From IMG/VR virus record IMGVR_UViG_3300013104_000013, positions 1 through 42,010 of that record: a DNA stretch of 42,010 nt; one strand, 5' to 3'. The number at the start of each line of letters is the position of its first letter. The first letter of the stretch is position 1. The notes under the pieces are model-generated. The model was not told the DNA's origin. It did no database searches and saw only the letters and a program-made list of their open reading frames with translations. The position numbers were made by a program, and so were the translations under genes. The stretch comes from a virus. Below, in pieces: positions 31,682 through 39,660 of the stretch.

Positions 31682-32488
31682 ATGACAAACGACACCAGGC
31701 TTGTAAAAAGGAGGTTTATTGAGGTTCGTGAAGCTTTAAAAAAAACACAAGCAGAGTTGGCAAAAGCCATCGGTGTAGACAAATCGGCAATTTCTAAAAT
31801 AGAAAGTGAGAAGGAAATTAAAAGAACTCCTACGTTAAAGGTGTTAATTGCCCTTGAGCAAGAGTTCAATGTAAATAGAAACTATATCACTGACGGGGTT
31901 GGTTCAATATATATAACTGGAAGTAGACCAAGATTAGAAGCAATTCCTAAATTTGTTTACCCAGATCCAGAAATGTTTGAGGGGAATGATCATAAATTTG
32001 CTTACTCAGAGGGCGAAGCAATAGCGATGAGGGTTAAAATTGTCCCCGCTAAATCACAATTAGGGTACTTTAGAGGATTTGGAGACCCAGAATATATGGA
32101 GCAATTCGACTATGAAATTATTGATGTTGATAAAGAGCATTTCGGAAACTACAACGGGTTTGAAACGGTTGGGTGGAGTATGGTTAATACTACATCAGAA
32201 GAGTGGCTGTTAAAAAGTATTTTTCCTGGGAAATTTGTAATTGGAAGGGAATTGGACAGGCATCATTGGAAAAACAAATTGCACATACACAAAAACGAAG
32301 CATGGATAATTGTCCATCGAACTGAGGGTGTAATAACGAAGGAGATAACCAAACATGATGTTGCCACTGGAATGATTACCGTTCATTCTTGGAATCCTGA
32401 TAAGACCGAATACCCCGATGAAGAACTATTCTTAGGTGACATAGGCCAGATTTTTAATGTTGTTAAGATAATCGACCGAAGAAGATAA
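31682..32488 (+). CDS. CI-like phage repressor (XRE HTH plus S24-like domain)
   Basis: I chose the ATG at 31682 over a TTG at 31649. The 268-aa protein has an XRE HTH in residues 8-45 (TQAELAKAIGVDKSAISKIE) and a C-terminal part that matches Bacteroidota CI repressors (GYFRGFGDPEYMEQF). The S24 catalytic pair may be present: G-W-S-M (Ser166, in place of the usual G-D-S-M) and Lys220 in EGVITKEI. No clear Ala-Gly cleavage site is seen, so SOS-type self-cleavage is uncertain. It faces the early operon across two operators. Confidence 0.85.
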   Translation: MTNDTRLVKRRFIEVREALKKTQAELAKAIGVDKSAISKIESEKEIKRTPTLKVLIALEQEFNVNRNYITDGVGSIYITGSRPRLEAIPKFVYPDPEMFEGNDHKFAYSEGEAIAMRVKIVPAKSQLGYFRGFGDPEYMEQFDYEIIDVDKEHFGNYNGFETVGWSMVNTTSEEWLLKSIFPGKFVIGRELDRHHWKNKLHIHKNEAWIIVHRTEGVITKEITKHDVATGMITVHSWNPDKTEYPDEELFLGDIGQIFNVVKIIDRRR

Positions 32489-32525
32489 ATTAATATTAAA
32501 CATTTTATAACAAGTAAATTAACGT

Positions 32526-32888
32526 ATGAAAAACCTATTTGTATTACTTTTATTTGCCTCTTTCGCTTTAAGTAGCTGTAAAAAACAAGAACCATATGAA
32601 GGAGTTGAGTACACCATAAAAACTATAGTTGAAGATGACCTTAGTTACTCAATTAAAATCGGCAACCAACAAACTACCAATTACAATGTTGTTCCACCAG
32701 CAAAAAACGCATCCACAACATTTAATTATGGTGACAAAAAAGGAACTATTGTGACCTTAGTGGCCAAGGTTAATGATTATTACCCAGATAAGCCGATAGA
32801 GGTTATCGTTAGTAAAACTAATACAGGTGAAATTATTACCAGTAAAAAGTCCACCAAAGAAGTAGTTTTAGTTTGGACAATTAAATAG
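32526..32888 (+). CDS. Lipoprotein, lysogenic cargo
   Basis: The 120-aa protein has a lipoprotein signal (MKNLFVLLLFASFALSSCKK) with lipobox L-S-S-C, Cys18 as the acylated residue. The mature ~100 residues form a small beta-rich domain. It is co-directional with the repressor, 37 bases downstream, so it is probably expressed in the lysogen. Surface lipoproteins of prophages often block superinfection or alter the envelope; no direct homology is recognised. Confidence 0.8.
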   Translation: MKNLFVLLLFASFALSSCKKQEPYEGVEYTIKTIVEDDLSYSIKIGNQQTTNYNVVPPAKNASTTFNYGDKKGTIVTLVAKVNDYYPDKPIEVIVSKTNTGEIITSKKSTKEVVLVWTIK

Positions 32889-32890
32889 CA

Positions 32891-33184
32891 ATGAAAAAAG
32901 TAGTATTAATTATCGCGTGTGCTATACCATCTGCTGCAATAGCACAATCTGCGGTTAAATATGACCCATTTGAGTATTTCCTAGCTTTCTTTATTGCACT
33001 AATTGTGATCCTGGTGCTAAGAGAGGTTTTTACTTGGTACTGGAAAGTGAACATTATAGTGAAAAATCAATCTGAACAAATTAAGCAGCAAATTGAAACC
33101 AATAATTTATTGAAGGAACAAATTGACCTTTTGCGCACACAGATAGAAATGAAAATTGATGCTGTAAATAACGAAAAGAGATAA
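32891..33184 (+). CDS. Membrane protein with coiled-coil tail
   Basis: The 97-aa protein starts with a short hydrophobic segment that may be a signal peptide (KKVVLIIACAIPSAAIAQ). A transmembrane helix follows (YFLAFFIALIVILVLREVF) and then a heptad coiled coil (IVKNQSEQIKQQIETNNLLK). It begins 2 bases after the lipoprotein stop, so they are probably translated as a unit. Topology suggests an envelope complex with the lipoprotein. Confidence 0.75.
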   Translation: MKKVVLIIACAIPSAAIAQSAVKYDPFEYFLAFFIALIVILVLREVFTWYWKVNIIVKNQSEQIKQQIETNNLLKEQIDLLRTQIEMKIDAVNNEKR

Positions 33185-33561
33185 TGGAAAAGGAATACAC
33201 AGAAACTTTGCTGAAAGACATTGACCATGCGAAGTCAAATGAAGAAAAAATTCACTTGATGTCGATATTATTGGCTGATCTGGCAAAGGAAAATCAAGAA
33301 CTAAAAGGCGTTATTACTCAATTAACAGAAGGTCAGTCGAATTCAGCAAAATTTGCTACTGAAGCTAACAATTTCAATTCTGAAGCCTTAAATAAAATAG
33401 ATTATCTAGCTGCTACGCTTACCAAAGTGGCTGGAACACTAAGCAAGTATGTTGAGGAAACAAACGCACTGACAGAATCAGTAACCCGAATAACAAATGA
33501 TCAATTTGGATATGAGGAAAGATTCTTGCACCTAGCTAATCTATTAAGCAATGCCAAGTAA
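33184..33561 (+). CDS. Coiled-coil cytoplasmic protein
   Basis: The 125-aa protein has no signal or membrane helix and is almost wholly helical (SNEEKIHLMSILLADLAKENQE). It overlaps the upstream gene by one base and the XRE gene by 11. Its heptads could pair with the coiled coil of the membrane protein, making a lipoprotein-membrane-cytoplasm chain. This is inference. Confidence 0.7.
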   Translation: MEKEYTETLLKDIDHAKSNEEKIHLMSILLADLAKENQELKGVITQLTEGQSNSAKFATEANNFNSEALNKIDYLAATLTKVAGTLSKYVEETNALTESVTRITNDQFGYEERFLHLANLLSNAK

Positions 33562-33889
33562 AGCCACAAAAATAGATTTAGATATAGCAGCCAGGTTTAG
33601 AATGGTGCGCGAGTTCCTGGACCTTTCTGGCTCTCAAATGGGTGAAGTATGCGGCCTGGACCAGTCCATGATCTCTTATATTGAATCCGGAAAGCGTGAA
33701 CTACCAACACATTCTATTAAAAAACTCTACTTGAAGCACGGCATTTCCCCTTTGTACCTGGTATCGAACATACTTCCTATGGTTTATCAAAAGAAAACCG
33801 ATTTGTCCATCGAAGATCAGGTTAACGAACTGCGGGTCGAAGTTGAGTTAATGAAGATAAATTTAGCCCAAACAGCCACCAAAACTTGA
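33551..33889 (+). CDS. Second XRE-family regulator
   Basis: The 112-aa protein has an XRE HTH at residues 12-50 (FRMVREFLDLSGSQMGEVCG, then SMISYIESGKREL) and a C-terminal helical tail for dimerisation (EDQVNELRVEVELMKINL). It ends 2 bases before the integrase stop, on the opposite strand. It may act as a Cro-like or cargo-specific regulator. Confidence 0.8.
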   Translation: MPSKATKIDLDIAARFRMVREFLDLSGSQMGEVCGLDQSMISYIESGKRELPTHSIKKLYLKHGISPLYLVSNILPMVYQKKTDLSIEDQVNELRVEVELMKINLAQTATKT

Positions 33890-33891
33890 CA

Positions 33892-35190
33892 TTACTGGGT
33901 GTTATCAGGTAAATATGGCCCATACTTAGGAATTAACGCAACAACTGATGCCTGAACACGATCTATAAGACTCCAATCTGGTGCAATATAGATGTCTGTA
34001 ACTGTTCTTTCGGTTTGATTTAAAGCCTCTGCAACATCTTCCTTGCTAAACCTACAGATTCGCCTGGCCCATGTGCCTACACAATGTCTGAGGTCGTAAA
34101 AATCAATATTAGGTATACCTGTCACCTCACTTAAAATCAGTAGACCTTTGTCGATAGCTTTGTTTAACCCGCCTTTAGTCGAGTACATCAGCTGCAGCTT
34201 GCCTGCATATTTATCTATCAATAACCGCGCTTCTGGAATTACCTTAACGCTGATAAATGCATTGTCCCTTCGTTTTCTTCTGGTCTTTGCCCGGTTATAC
34301 CCATATCTTGCCCCTATCTTTACAGGATTAGGCATTTCATACATATCGCCAGCATTCATTCCCAGCATGTAGAAAGAAAGCAATGCCAGGTCACGGGCTA
34401 GTTCTGCGCGGCTGCCAGGCGTAAGCTTTGCCCTCATTATGGTTACAACCTCTGATATAGGCCTACTCCTGTGTTCAGTCATCGGAGGTGAGCCGACCTT
34501 ATACTTTTTGAAGGGGTAGTGTGGTATCCTGATAATCCCCCTATCTTCATCATTGAACAAATTTCTGGCTTCATTGAATAATAGCCTTAAATCTCTCATG
34601 TGATTATGAAGTCCAGCGTCAGATAGACCATCCCGGCGCATTTCTACCGTCCCGCCTTTATTCTTTGGCCGGACAAAAACTCTGGGCTTTCGCAGATATG
34701 CTTCGTATTTATTTAGAAAATTATAGTGGATCTCATCAATTCCGGCCGATTCTCTTTTGAAATAATCAACCAAGCTATTATATACTGTCGCCAAAGGCTT
34801 CGCGCTGCTTGCCCTGGGCGAATTCTTCATATCCTCAATGAACTTTTTGCAAAAAGCCAGAAAGTCTATTTTGTCATCCCCTGTTTTCTTGCCGGCCGCA
34901 AGTAAAACAGTCTTTAATTCAACTGCACTCAACCGATCTACTGTCTCTACATTATCACTGATCCAATCCCGGTACTCCTTAAGCTGTGGAGCTACCCGGT
35001 CCAGAACATATGCATCTTTAATGATCAGCGTTTTGCTTTCCTTGCTCTTTTTACCAAGTTGGGACTTGTTAACCCAGTGGTTGGTGTCAATATAAGCGGG
35101 CTTTCCTTTGTGCCAAATTCGTATATTTACATTCCAGGTACCATCAGACTTTTGGTTTCCTCTTTGAATTACTGCGGATATTGTTGCCAT
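33892..35190 (-). CDS. int: Tyrosine recombinase/integrase
   Basis: The 432-aa protein has an N-terminal arm-binding domain (residues 1-85), a SAM-like core (105-210) and a catalytic domain. Box II reads YDLRH (365-369, Arg368) and the nucleophile is probably Tyr401 in TDIYI. The first catalytic Arg is not at its usual place: the segment is SFYMLGMNAGDMYEM, with Asn where Arg is normal, as in some Bacteroidota phage integrases. The GH motif near 391 is N-Q. It should recombine attP (35341-35387) with a host tRNA gene. Confidence 0.9.
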   Translation of the reverse strand: MATISAVIQRGNQKSDGTWNVNIRIWHKGKPAYIDTNHWVNKSQLGKKSKESKTLIIKDAYVLDRVAPQLKEYRDWISDNVETVDRLSAVELKTVLLAAGKKTGDDKIDFLAFCKKFIEDMKNSPRASSAKPLATVYNSLVDYFKRESAGIDEIHYNFLNKYEAYLRKPRVFVRPKNKGGTVEMRRDGLSDAGLHNHMRDLRLLFNEARNLFNDEDRGIIRIPHYPFKKYKVGSPPMTEHRSRPISEVVTIMRAKLTPGSRAELARDLALLSFYMLGMNAGDMYEMPNPVKIGARYGYNRAKTRRKRRDNAFISVKVIPEARLLIDKYAGKLQLMYSTKGGLNKAIDKGLLILSEVTGIPNIDFYDLRHCVGTWARRICRFSKEDVAEALNQTERTVTDIYIAPDWSLIDRVQASVVALIPKYGPYLPDNTQ

Positions 35191-35223
35191 AAGTTCACTA
35201 AGTTTTCACTAAGTTTTAGTGAT
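35191..35223. repeat. Candidate integrase arm sites, left cluster
   Basis: Two direct copies of TTCACTAAGT lie at 35194-35203 and 35205-35214, 11 bases apart. One inverted copy, ATCACTAAAA, lies on the minus strand at 35214-35223. They sit between the integrase ATG and the attP core, where arm-type or autoregulatory sites are expected. Confidence 0.55.
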
Positions 35224-35307
35224 TCAAATTAACAACAATTCCTGTAAATTCTAACATGATATTTTGGAAGATTATGACAATTTGAGGTAAAATCAGCCTT
35301 TAGGACA

Positions 35308-35338
35308 CAAAAAAACCCTCTAAAGCAATTTAGAGGGT
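35308..35338 (-). terminator. Rho-independent terminator after tRNA fragment
   Basis: A perfect 10-bp stem, TTTAGAGGGT (35329-35338) with ACCCTCTAAA (35315-35324), has loop GCAA. On the minus strand it ends in seven T. It starts 3 bases after the tRNA 3' end, so it ends the restored host tRNA transcript in the lysogen and shields the integrase from read-through. Confidence 0.9.
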
Positions 35339-35340
35339 AG

Positions 35341-35387
35341 TGCGCCCACCTGGGCTCGAACCAGGGACCAAAAGATTATGAGTCTTT
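35341..35387 (-). other. attP core: 3' half of a CAU tRNA
   Basis: On the minus strand the sequence forms the anticodon arm AAAGA-CTCATAA-TCTTT (35371-35387) with anticodon CAT (35378-35380), a 5-base variable loop TGGTC, the T arm CCTGG-TTCGAGC-CCAGG, the acceptor 3' strand TGGGCGC (35342-35348) and discriminator A (35341). CCA is not encoded. D arm and 5' acceptor strand are absent, so it is not a working tRNA gene. This is a typical tRNA attachment core that restores the host gene on integration. CAU could be Met or lysidine-modified Ile. Confidence 0.88.
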
Positions 35388-35470
35388 TAACCTTAATTCA
35401 CAACATGTTAATTATTAATTGTTTAAATGCTATTAAAAAATAACGACTAAGTATTTACTCAGTTCTCTTT

Positions 35471-35498
35471 AAAAAGCCCCTCAGTAAGAAGGGCTCTT
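35471..35498 (-). terminator. Terminator of the late/lysis transcript
   Basis: On the minus strand AAGAGCCC (35491-35498) pairs with GGGCTTTTT (35471-35479), one G-T pair, with T-run at the end. It stops minus-strand transcripts coming from the lysis genes before they reach attP and the integrase. Confidence 0.75.
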
Positions 35499-35563
35499 AG
35501 ACTAAGCTCCTTTTAATTTTTTTTACACAGTACGCGCTCATATTATTAGGACTGTACAACACA

Positions 35564-35604
35564 ATTACTAAACATATTAGCTGATTACTAAAAAATTGCT
35601 AAGT
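35564..35604. repeat. Candidate integrase arm sites, right cluster
   Basis: ATTACTAAAC (35564-35573), ATTACTAAAA (35584-35593) and ATTGCTAAGT (35595-35604) share the ACTAA-type core with the left cluster. Spacings are 20 and 11 bases, about two and one helical turns. A weaker match ACGACTAAGT is at 35443-35452. The rest of 35390-35780 is very AT-rich and holds no other gene I can support. Confidence 0.5.
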
Positions 35605-35780
35605 TCACAATTGTTAATTGAAAATTATTTTTATAATAATATTGATTAAATCATTTATAAATTGTTTATAATTGTTCTCAATTACCAACATTTGTATTTG
35701 TAACAATTGAAATAAGTAAAACTAAAGTGGCATCATTTTCGTTATATTCAGTGAACACAAATACAAGAAAGGCGGTAATT

Positions 35781-36029
35781 ATGAAAAATAAAACAATTTT
35801 TCACATGCTAATAGACGCTATTAAATCTTTCTTTACCTCGACTAATGGTCAGTTTCTGATTCACGAGGTTAAACTTCCAATAGAAGTTCGCGAATATGAA
35901 AAAGAGATCTTAAATGATTTTGAAATGAGGGGGCCTAGAGAAGATAAGATCAATTTAAAGCAAGACGCGAACAACTTTAAAAAAGACGTGAAAAATGCTG
36001 TTGATGACTATTATGCAGAACACGTATAA
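35781..36029 (+). CDS. Hypothetical protein of attP-side cassette
   Basis: I use the ATG at 35781, preceded by AAAGGCGG, in place of an upstream ATG at 35727 without a good ribosome site. The 82-aa protein is soluble with a short amphipathic N-terminus (FHMLIDAIKSFF) and a charged helical C-terminus. It is coupled to the next gene by a TAATG overlap. Expressed away from the late operon, it is probably lysogenic cargo. Confidence 0.65.
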   Translation: MKNKTIFHMLIDAIKSFFTSTNGQFLIHEVKLPIEVREYEKEILNDFEMRGPREDKINLKQDANNFKKDVKNAVDDYYAEHV

Positions 36030-36472
36030 TGGCTAAACAGCATAGATCAGTAAGGCAGAATCAAGTTGCTTCCGGCAACGGTAGAGGAGTTTCTTATGAA
36101 CAACATGAAAGCTATGACGACAGTTTACTCCCTGAAGCAGCAGAGCTAGCACGGCTTAAAGACATAGACCCAACTATTATTGATTGGATTAAAGCAAGAA
36201 CAGAAAAAGAACAAGATTCAAGACTTGATTTTAATGCAAGGAAAATGGATTTAATTGAAGCAAGTACAAATAAGGCTTATAGAATTGATTGTTTAACGAG
36301 TACTTATGCTTTTATTATTGTAATAGCCGGTATGTTCTTGTCCTGTTTTTTAATAAAAGAAGGACAAATTCTTACTGGAACTTTTTTCGCTGGCGGCACA
36401 ATAATTTGGGCAGCAAGTCTATTTCTAAATTTTAGAAAAAAACAAGACGAAAAGAAAAGCCCGAAATCTTAG
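36029..36472 (+). CDS. DUF2335-like predicted membrane protein
   Basis: The 147-aa protein has LPEAAELARLKDIDPTIIDW followed by a helix with EKEQDSRLDF, then two membrane helices (STYAFIIVIAGMFLSCFL; FFAGGTIIWAASLFL). This is the layout of DUF2335 proteins: acidic prefix, E/Q-rich helix and a two-helix hairpin. The family's function is not established. Position next to attP and transcription opposite to the late genes suggest an exclusion or defence cargo gene. Confidence 0.75.
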   Translation: MAKQHRSVRQNQVASGNGRGVSYEQHESYDDSLLPEAAELARLKDIDPTIIDWIKARTEKEQDSRLDFNARKMDLIEASTNKAYRIDCLTSTYAFIIVIAGMFLSCFLIKEGQILTGTFFAGGTIIWAASLFLNFRKKQDEKKSPKS

Positions 36473-36485
36473 TAAACAGGCTTTT
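36455..36485. terminator. Weak bidirectional terminator candidate
   Basis: AAAAGCC (36455-36461) pairs with GGCTTTT (36479-36485) around a 17-base loop. It lies between the converging ends of the DUF2335-like gene (36472) and the 261-aa lysis-region gene (36495). The stem is short, so strength is doubtful. Confidence 0.45.
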
Positions 36486-36494
36486 GCATATCAA

Positions 36495-37280
36495 TCACTT
36501 TTTTAGCAACATATACCCCCCTGATACAACACCGTTCCATTGATTTTCAGATGGATCATACATGTATCTTCCCCTTACTTCTACCCTGCCGAGTCCAATG
36601 TTTATGGACGGCCCGGCCGCAAACGACTTTGTCCTAAAGTTGTATTCAGAAATCGCCTGCAGATCAGCTCTAAAGAACGGTTGTTTTTGTTTTACTGTTA
36701 AGGTTCTTGCTCCCTTTATGGTAAACCTTGGATCATTGGAATATATGTCCATGTAAAACCTGTTTCCTGTAAGCCAGTTGCCTTTATTATATTGAGTGGT
36801 GATAAGGTCTGCATCGTATCCTGCGTTGAATGTAGCGCTTTGCATGCTGTCCTTTGGTACATTTACCGAGAGACGGAAATGATCGTCTGAATGGGTGTAT
36901 GTAGTGGCCAACTCAGTAACTTTTCTTTCGAGCTGCTGGTTTCGAACCTGCAGGTTTGCTGCTACTACTGTTACTTGAATCAGTTTATCCCTGGCAATAT
37001 TTAAAGCGGCCACCGTGTCCAGCAGATCAGCGTTTAGTTTGTCCAGTTCATTTGGGTCTATTTCCTTTGCCATTTTAGCAATGGTATGTCCAAGACCGTT
37101 TGCATCTACGCTTTTTGCTATGATGTCTGCCTTTGTCTCAACTTGCTTTTTGGCTGCTTCCTCAATAGGACTTTTGTTCTTGTGGTTATTAGCCTTCTCG
37201 TATAGGATATATAAATAAACACACCCGGCCGTAATGCAGATGAAAGCGCCAACAATCAACCAATTAATTAATGTTTTCAT
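36495..37280 (-). CDS. Membrane-anchored coiled-coil protein of lysis region
   Basis: The 261-aa protein has an N-terminal membrane helix (INWLIVGAFICITAGCVYLYIL), a long coiled coil (residues ~75-125) and a beta-rich C-terminal part (from ~150) that ends in amphipathic strands (VEVRGRYMYDPSENQWNGVV). A tether from inner membrane with a strand-rich end resembles single-component spanins, but it could also be a late envelope protein. It overlaps the 90-aa gene by 17 bases. It is the last late gene. Confidence 0.6.
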   Translation of the reverse strand: MKTLINWLIVGAFICITAGCVYLYILYEKANNHKNKSPIEEAAKKQVETKADIIAKSVDANGLGHTIAKMAKEIDPNELDKLNADLLDTVAALNIARDKLIQVTVVAANLQVRNQQLERKVTELATTYTHSDDHFRLSVNVPKDSMQSATFNAGYDADLITTQYNKGNWLTGNRFYMDIYSNDPRFTIKGARTLTVKQKQPFFRADLQAISEYNFRTKSFAAGPSINIGLGRVEVRGRYMYDPSENQWNGVVSGGYMLLKK

Positions 37281-37536
37281 TTTTCTTATTGTTTGAGACG
37301 CTATCCTTTATCGATTTCAGTTTTTCGATAACGCCAGTGGTTACAAGTAATGAGGTCGTTAATTTGTCATTCTTCTCTCTTTCTTCCTGGTATGCTTTCT
37401 TCCAGTCATCAGCATCGCACGCCGGACGCTTAGCTATAATACCGACAAGTACAAGGCAAACAGAGAACAATACTACTACTGTTGCCCCCCAAGGATATTT
37501 TTGCATTTTTTCTGGTGTCGGTATTCTTACTGTCAT
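37264..37536 (-). CDS. Small inner-membrane protein, spanin-like
   Basis: The 90-aa protein has one membrane helix near the N-terminus (GATVVVLFSVCLVLVGIIA) and a helical, charged periplasmic part (DDWKKAYQEEREKNDKLTTS). This is the shape of an i-spanin. It follows the endolysin by 4 bases. No lipobox partner is found in the same cluster. Confidence 0.55.
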   Translation of the reverse strand: MTVRIPTPEKMQKYPWGATVVVLFSVCLVLVGIIAKRPACDADDWKKAYQEEREKNDKLTTSLLVTTGVIEKLKSIKDSVSNNKKNENIN

Positions 37537-37540
37537 ATAG

Positions 37541-38011
37541 TTATTCTGCTATTTCAAAGTGCATCCAATCATAATTTCTCTCCCGGCCAAGGGATATAAA
37601 CCCATGCTTATAAAAAATATCTATCATTGGTTTGTATTCTGGCCGTGCAAATCTGGCTGTCTTTGACGTTTCGTGTAAAAGGTTCCTATCAGGGTCAATA
37701 TCGATTGCTGTTCCCCAGGAATGCCTCGATAGCGTGCTTGCACTTCCCCTCATCAGTCTGTAATTGAAGCAACCACCGTACAAGTCAATTCCTAATTCTA
37801 CTATCTTGGCATATCCATAGTGAGCCAGGATTTCAGTAAATACCGCAACCAGTCTGTCTGCAATAAGCTTGTGGCATTGTATTTTAGTAACATAGCTATT
37901 TCTGTCCCATGCCACGCGCATTTTAAACGGCAGTGTAATGGTCGTAAGGTATCCTTTGCCTGTTGGGTTAGGGACACCATATCTTTTGTTAAGCTGATCT
38001 GTGGTTATCAT
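37541..38011 (-). CDS. M15-family peptidoglycan peptidase (endolysin)
   Basis: The 156-aa protein carries the zinc ligands of M15/VanY-type peptidases: [12 protein letters not shown] (95-106, His97 and Asp104) and WMHFE (149-153, His151). It has no signal peptide, so it needs the holin to reach the cell wall. It should cut peptide cross-links in the last stage of infection. It overlaps the holin gene by 4 bases. Confidence 0.92.
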   Translation of the reverse strand: MITTDQLNKRYGVPNPTGKGYLTTITLPFKMRVAWDRNSYVTKIQCHKLIADRLVAVFTEILAHYGYAKIVELGIDLYGGCFNYRLMRGSASTLSRHSWGTAIDIDPDRNLLHETSKTARFARPEYKPMIDIFYKHGFISLGRERNYDWMHFEIAE

Positions 38012-38238
38012 GGCTTTACGTCGTCAGGGTTAGTTACCGGAAGTTTTGCAACAACAGATATTACCGCCCCAGCTGTAAGTAAATATCCTCCAACTGTAGC
38101 AATCTTTTCAGGTACTCCTGGAATAGCTATTAATCCACCGCCGACAGCAGACAAGTAAAGACCGAAGTATTGTAATTTCTTGAAGAACTTAGGACTGTTT
38201 GCAGTCAACCGGTTCCATAATTCTGTTAAAAATTTCAT
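38008..38238 (-). CDS. Putative holin
   Basis: The 76-aa protein has a basic N-terminal helix and two short membrane helices ([20 protein letters not shown] and [19 protein letters not shown]), followed by a short polar tail. Size, two-helix topology and place directly before the endolysin are typical of a class II holin. Confidence 0.8.
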   Translation of the reverse strand: MKFLTELWNRLTANSPKFFKKLQYFGLYLSAVGGGLIAIPGVPEKIATVGGYLLTAGAVISVVAKLPVTNPDDVKP

Positions 38239-38269
38239 ATGTTTTTATGTGAGCGCCTTTTATTAATGT

Positions 38270-39658
38270 TTAATGTACTATCTTTAAAATGTCTCCTGTT
38301 CGATACACATCTCCAACTACAAGCCCTCCCGATAAAGCAGCAGCATTGTCTGAGTATTCTGAAACTGACCCAACATTCAGAAGTCCAGTAAGTATTGTTT
38401 TAGTAGTTCCTGTTGGAATTTTAATTACAGGAGTACCAACTCCATTTGTAACTAAAAGATCGTTGCTGGAGCCGTGATTTGTTGATATAATTGTCCCATG
38501 ATCGGGATCTTTATATATCTTACCTACTGTATATGAGTCACTCCCCCATGTAAATCCTTTTGATGTCCTTAGTGTTCCTTGAATCTCAACTCTTGTATCT
38601 CTGCCTAGACCTATAGCTACAGTATCATTTAGAATACTAATTCTAGGAATCTCTATATTGTTTGTAGCTGTAACAGCCTGCCATTCTGTATCAAATCCAG
38701 GCGAGGTTTTTCTAATAATAAAGGTATTATAGCCCACTCTTTTCCAGTTTGTTCCATCATATGCCTCTGCTGTTACACCTCCAATGTAATCATTGTTTAT
38801 AGCTGCAGTTGGACTGCTTGGTGTTCCTCTAGCCTTTCTGTTGGTAATATGCGCCCCATGGTCAGAGTCACCATACTCTTCCGATAAAATCCCCCTAGGC
38901 AACAATTCTTCATAAACGTTATATTCGTTAATTACCCTTAATTTTGTAATTGCGGAACTGCCTCCGTCTTCAATTAAAACATTTGTGCTATTTTTTATTT
39001 TGCCCGCCACTGATTTTAACGCTCCAGTAGATGTAAGAGAGTCAGAGTGTATGATTCCAGCTACATCTAAATCATATTTAGGGTTATTTTTATTCACACC
39101 AACATTTCCATTATGGTTAACGACGAATCTTGGCGACCATATGTTACTTGGTACACTTAAAGGCGCCTCAGATGTGGAGATACCAAAAACATTTGTGCTG
39201 TCAGAGGCATCCCCAAAGTACATAACTTGGTATTTTCCACCCTCCATACCTCTTAAAAAAAATGCATTTTGCACACCTGGCTCTGTATCGATGTTGAAGC
39301 CATACAGTGTATCTGCTAATTCTGTATAAAGGAAGTCTACACCTCCAGGGTACTCAAGTAATTTTTGCTTGCTTGAGTAGTTATTAAAGTTTACAACTCC
39401 AGTAATGTTTCCACCGGTAAGCTTTAATCTGTTATCTAGACTGTCGGAAATGGAAGCTTTAATGCTATCTAATGACCTTTGGTTAGCAATGACCTCAAAC
39501 TTGCTGGCTATACTTCCAGCTCGCGTTTTTCCGTCAGTTGATTTATAAATCTGAATAGCCTTGCTTGTTATCGGTGAGCCTGGCAAATTATCCGATGTCT
39601 GCCCATACGCAAATGCACTGACCAGGATAAAAAGTGTAAGTAATTTTAAATGTTTCAT
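38270..39658 (-). CDS. Fibre-like protein with signal peptide
   Basis: The 462-aa protein starts with an evident signal peptide (MKHLKLLTLFILVSAFAYGQ, cleavage before Gln). The remainder has the style of phage fibres: GGNITGVVNFNN, VGVNKNNPKYDLDVAG and a string of short beta strands without Cys. This second feature resembles the segments before chaperone-type (S74) fibre ends, but no S74 Ser-Lys motif is present. It lies 2 bases after the beta-helix gene. A phage tail part would not normally be exported, so a cell-surface or released protein should be considered. Confidence 0.7.
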   Translation of the reverse strand: MKHLKLLTLFILVSAFAYGQTSDNLPGSPITSKAIQIYKSTDGKTRAGSIASKFEVIANQRSLDSIKASISDSLDNRLKLTGGNITGVVNFNNYSSKQKLLEYPGGVDFLYTELADTLYGFNIDTEPGVQNAFFLRGMEGGKYQVMYFGDASDSTNVFGISTSEAPLSVPSNIWSPRFVVNHNGNVGVNKNNPKYDLDVAGIIHSDSLTSTGALKSVAGKIKNSTNVLIEDGGSSAITKLRVINEYNVYEELLPRGILSEEYGDSDHGAHITNRKARGTPSSPTAAINNDYIGGVTAEAYDGTNWKRVGYNTFIIRKTSPGFDTEWQAVTATNNIEIPRISILNDTVAIGLGRDTRVEIQGTLRTSKGFTWGSDSYTVGKIYKDPDHGTIISTNHGSSNDLLVTNGVGTPVIKIPTGTTKTILTGLLNVGSVSEYSDNAAALSGGLVVGDVYRTGDILKIVH

Positions 39659-39660
39659 GA

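Noticed and set aside
35341-35387. A complete tRNA gene
   Set aside because: Only the anticodon arm, T arm and acceptor 3' strand are present; D arm and 5' acceptor strand are missing.
35727-35780. Upstream start for the 82-aa attP-side gene
   Set aside because: No ribosome site precedes the ATG at 35727, and the ATG at 35781 has AAAGGCGG at proper distance.
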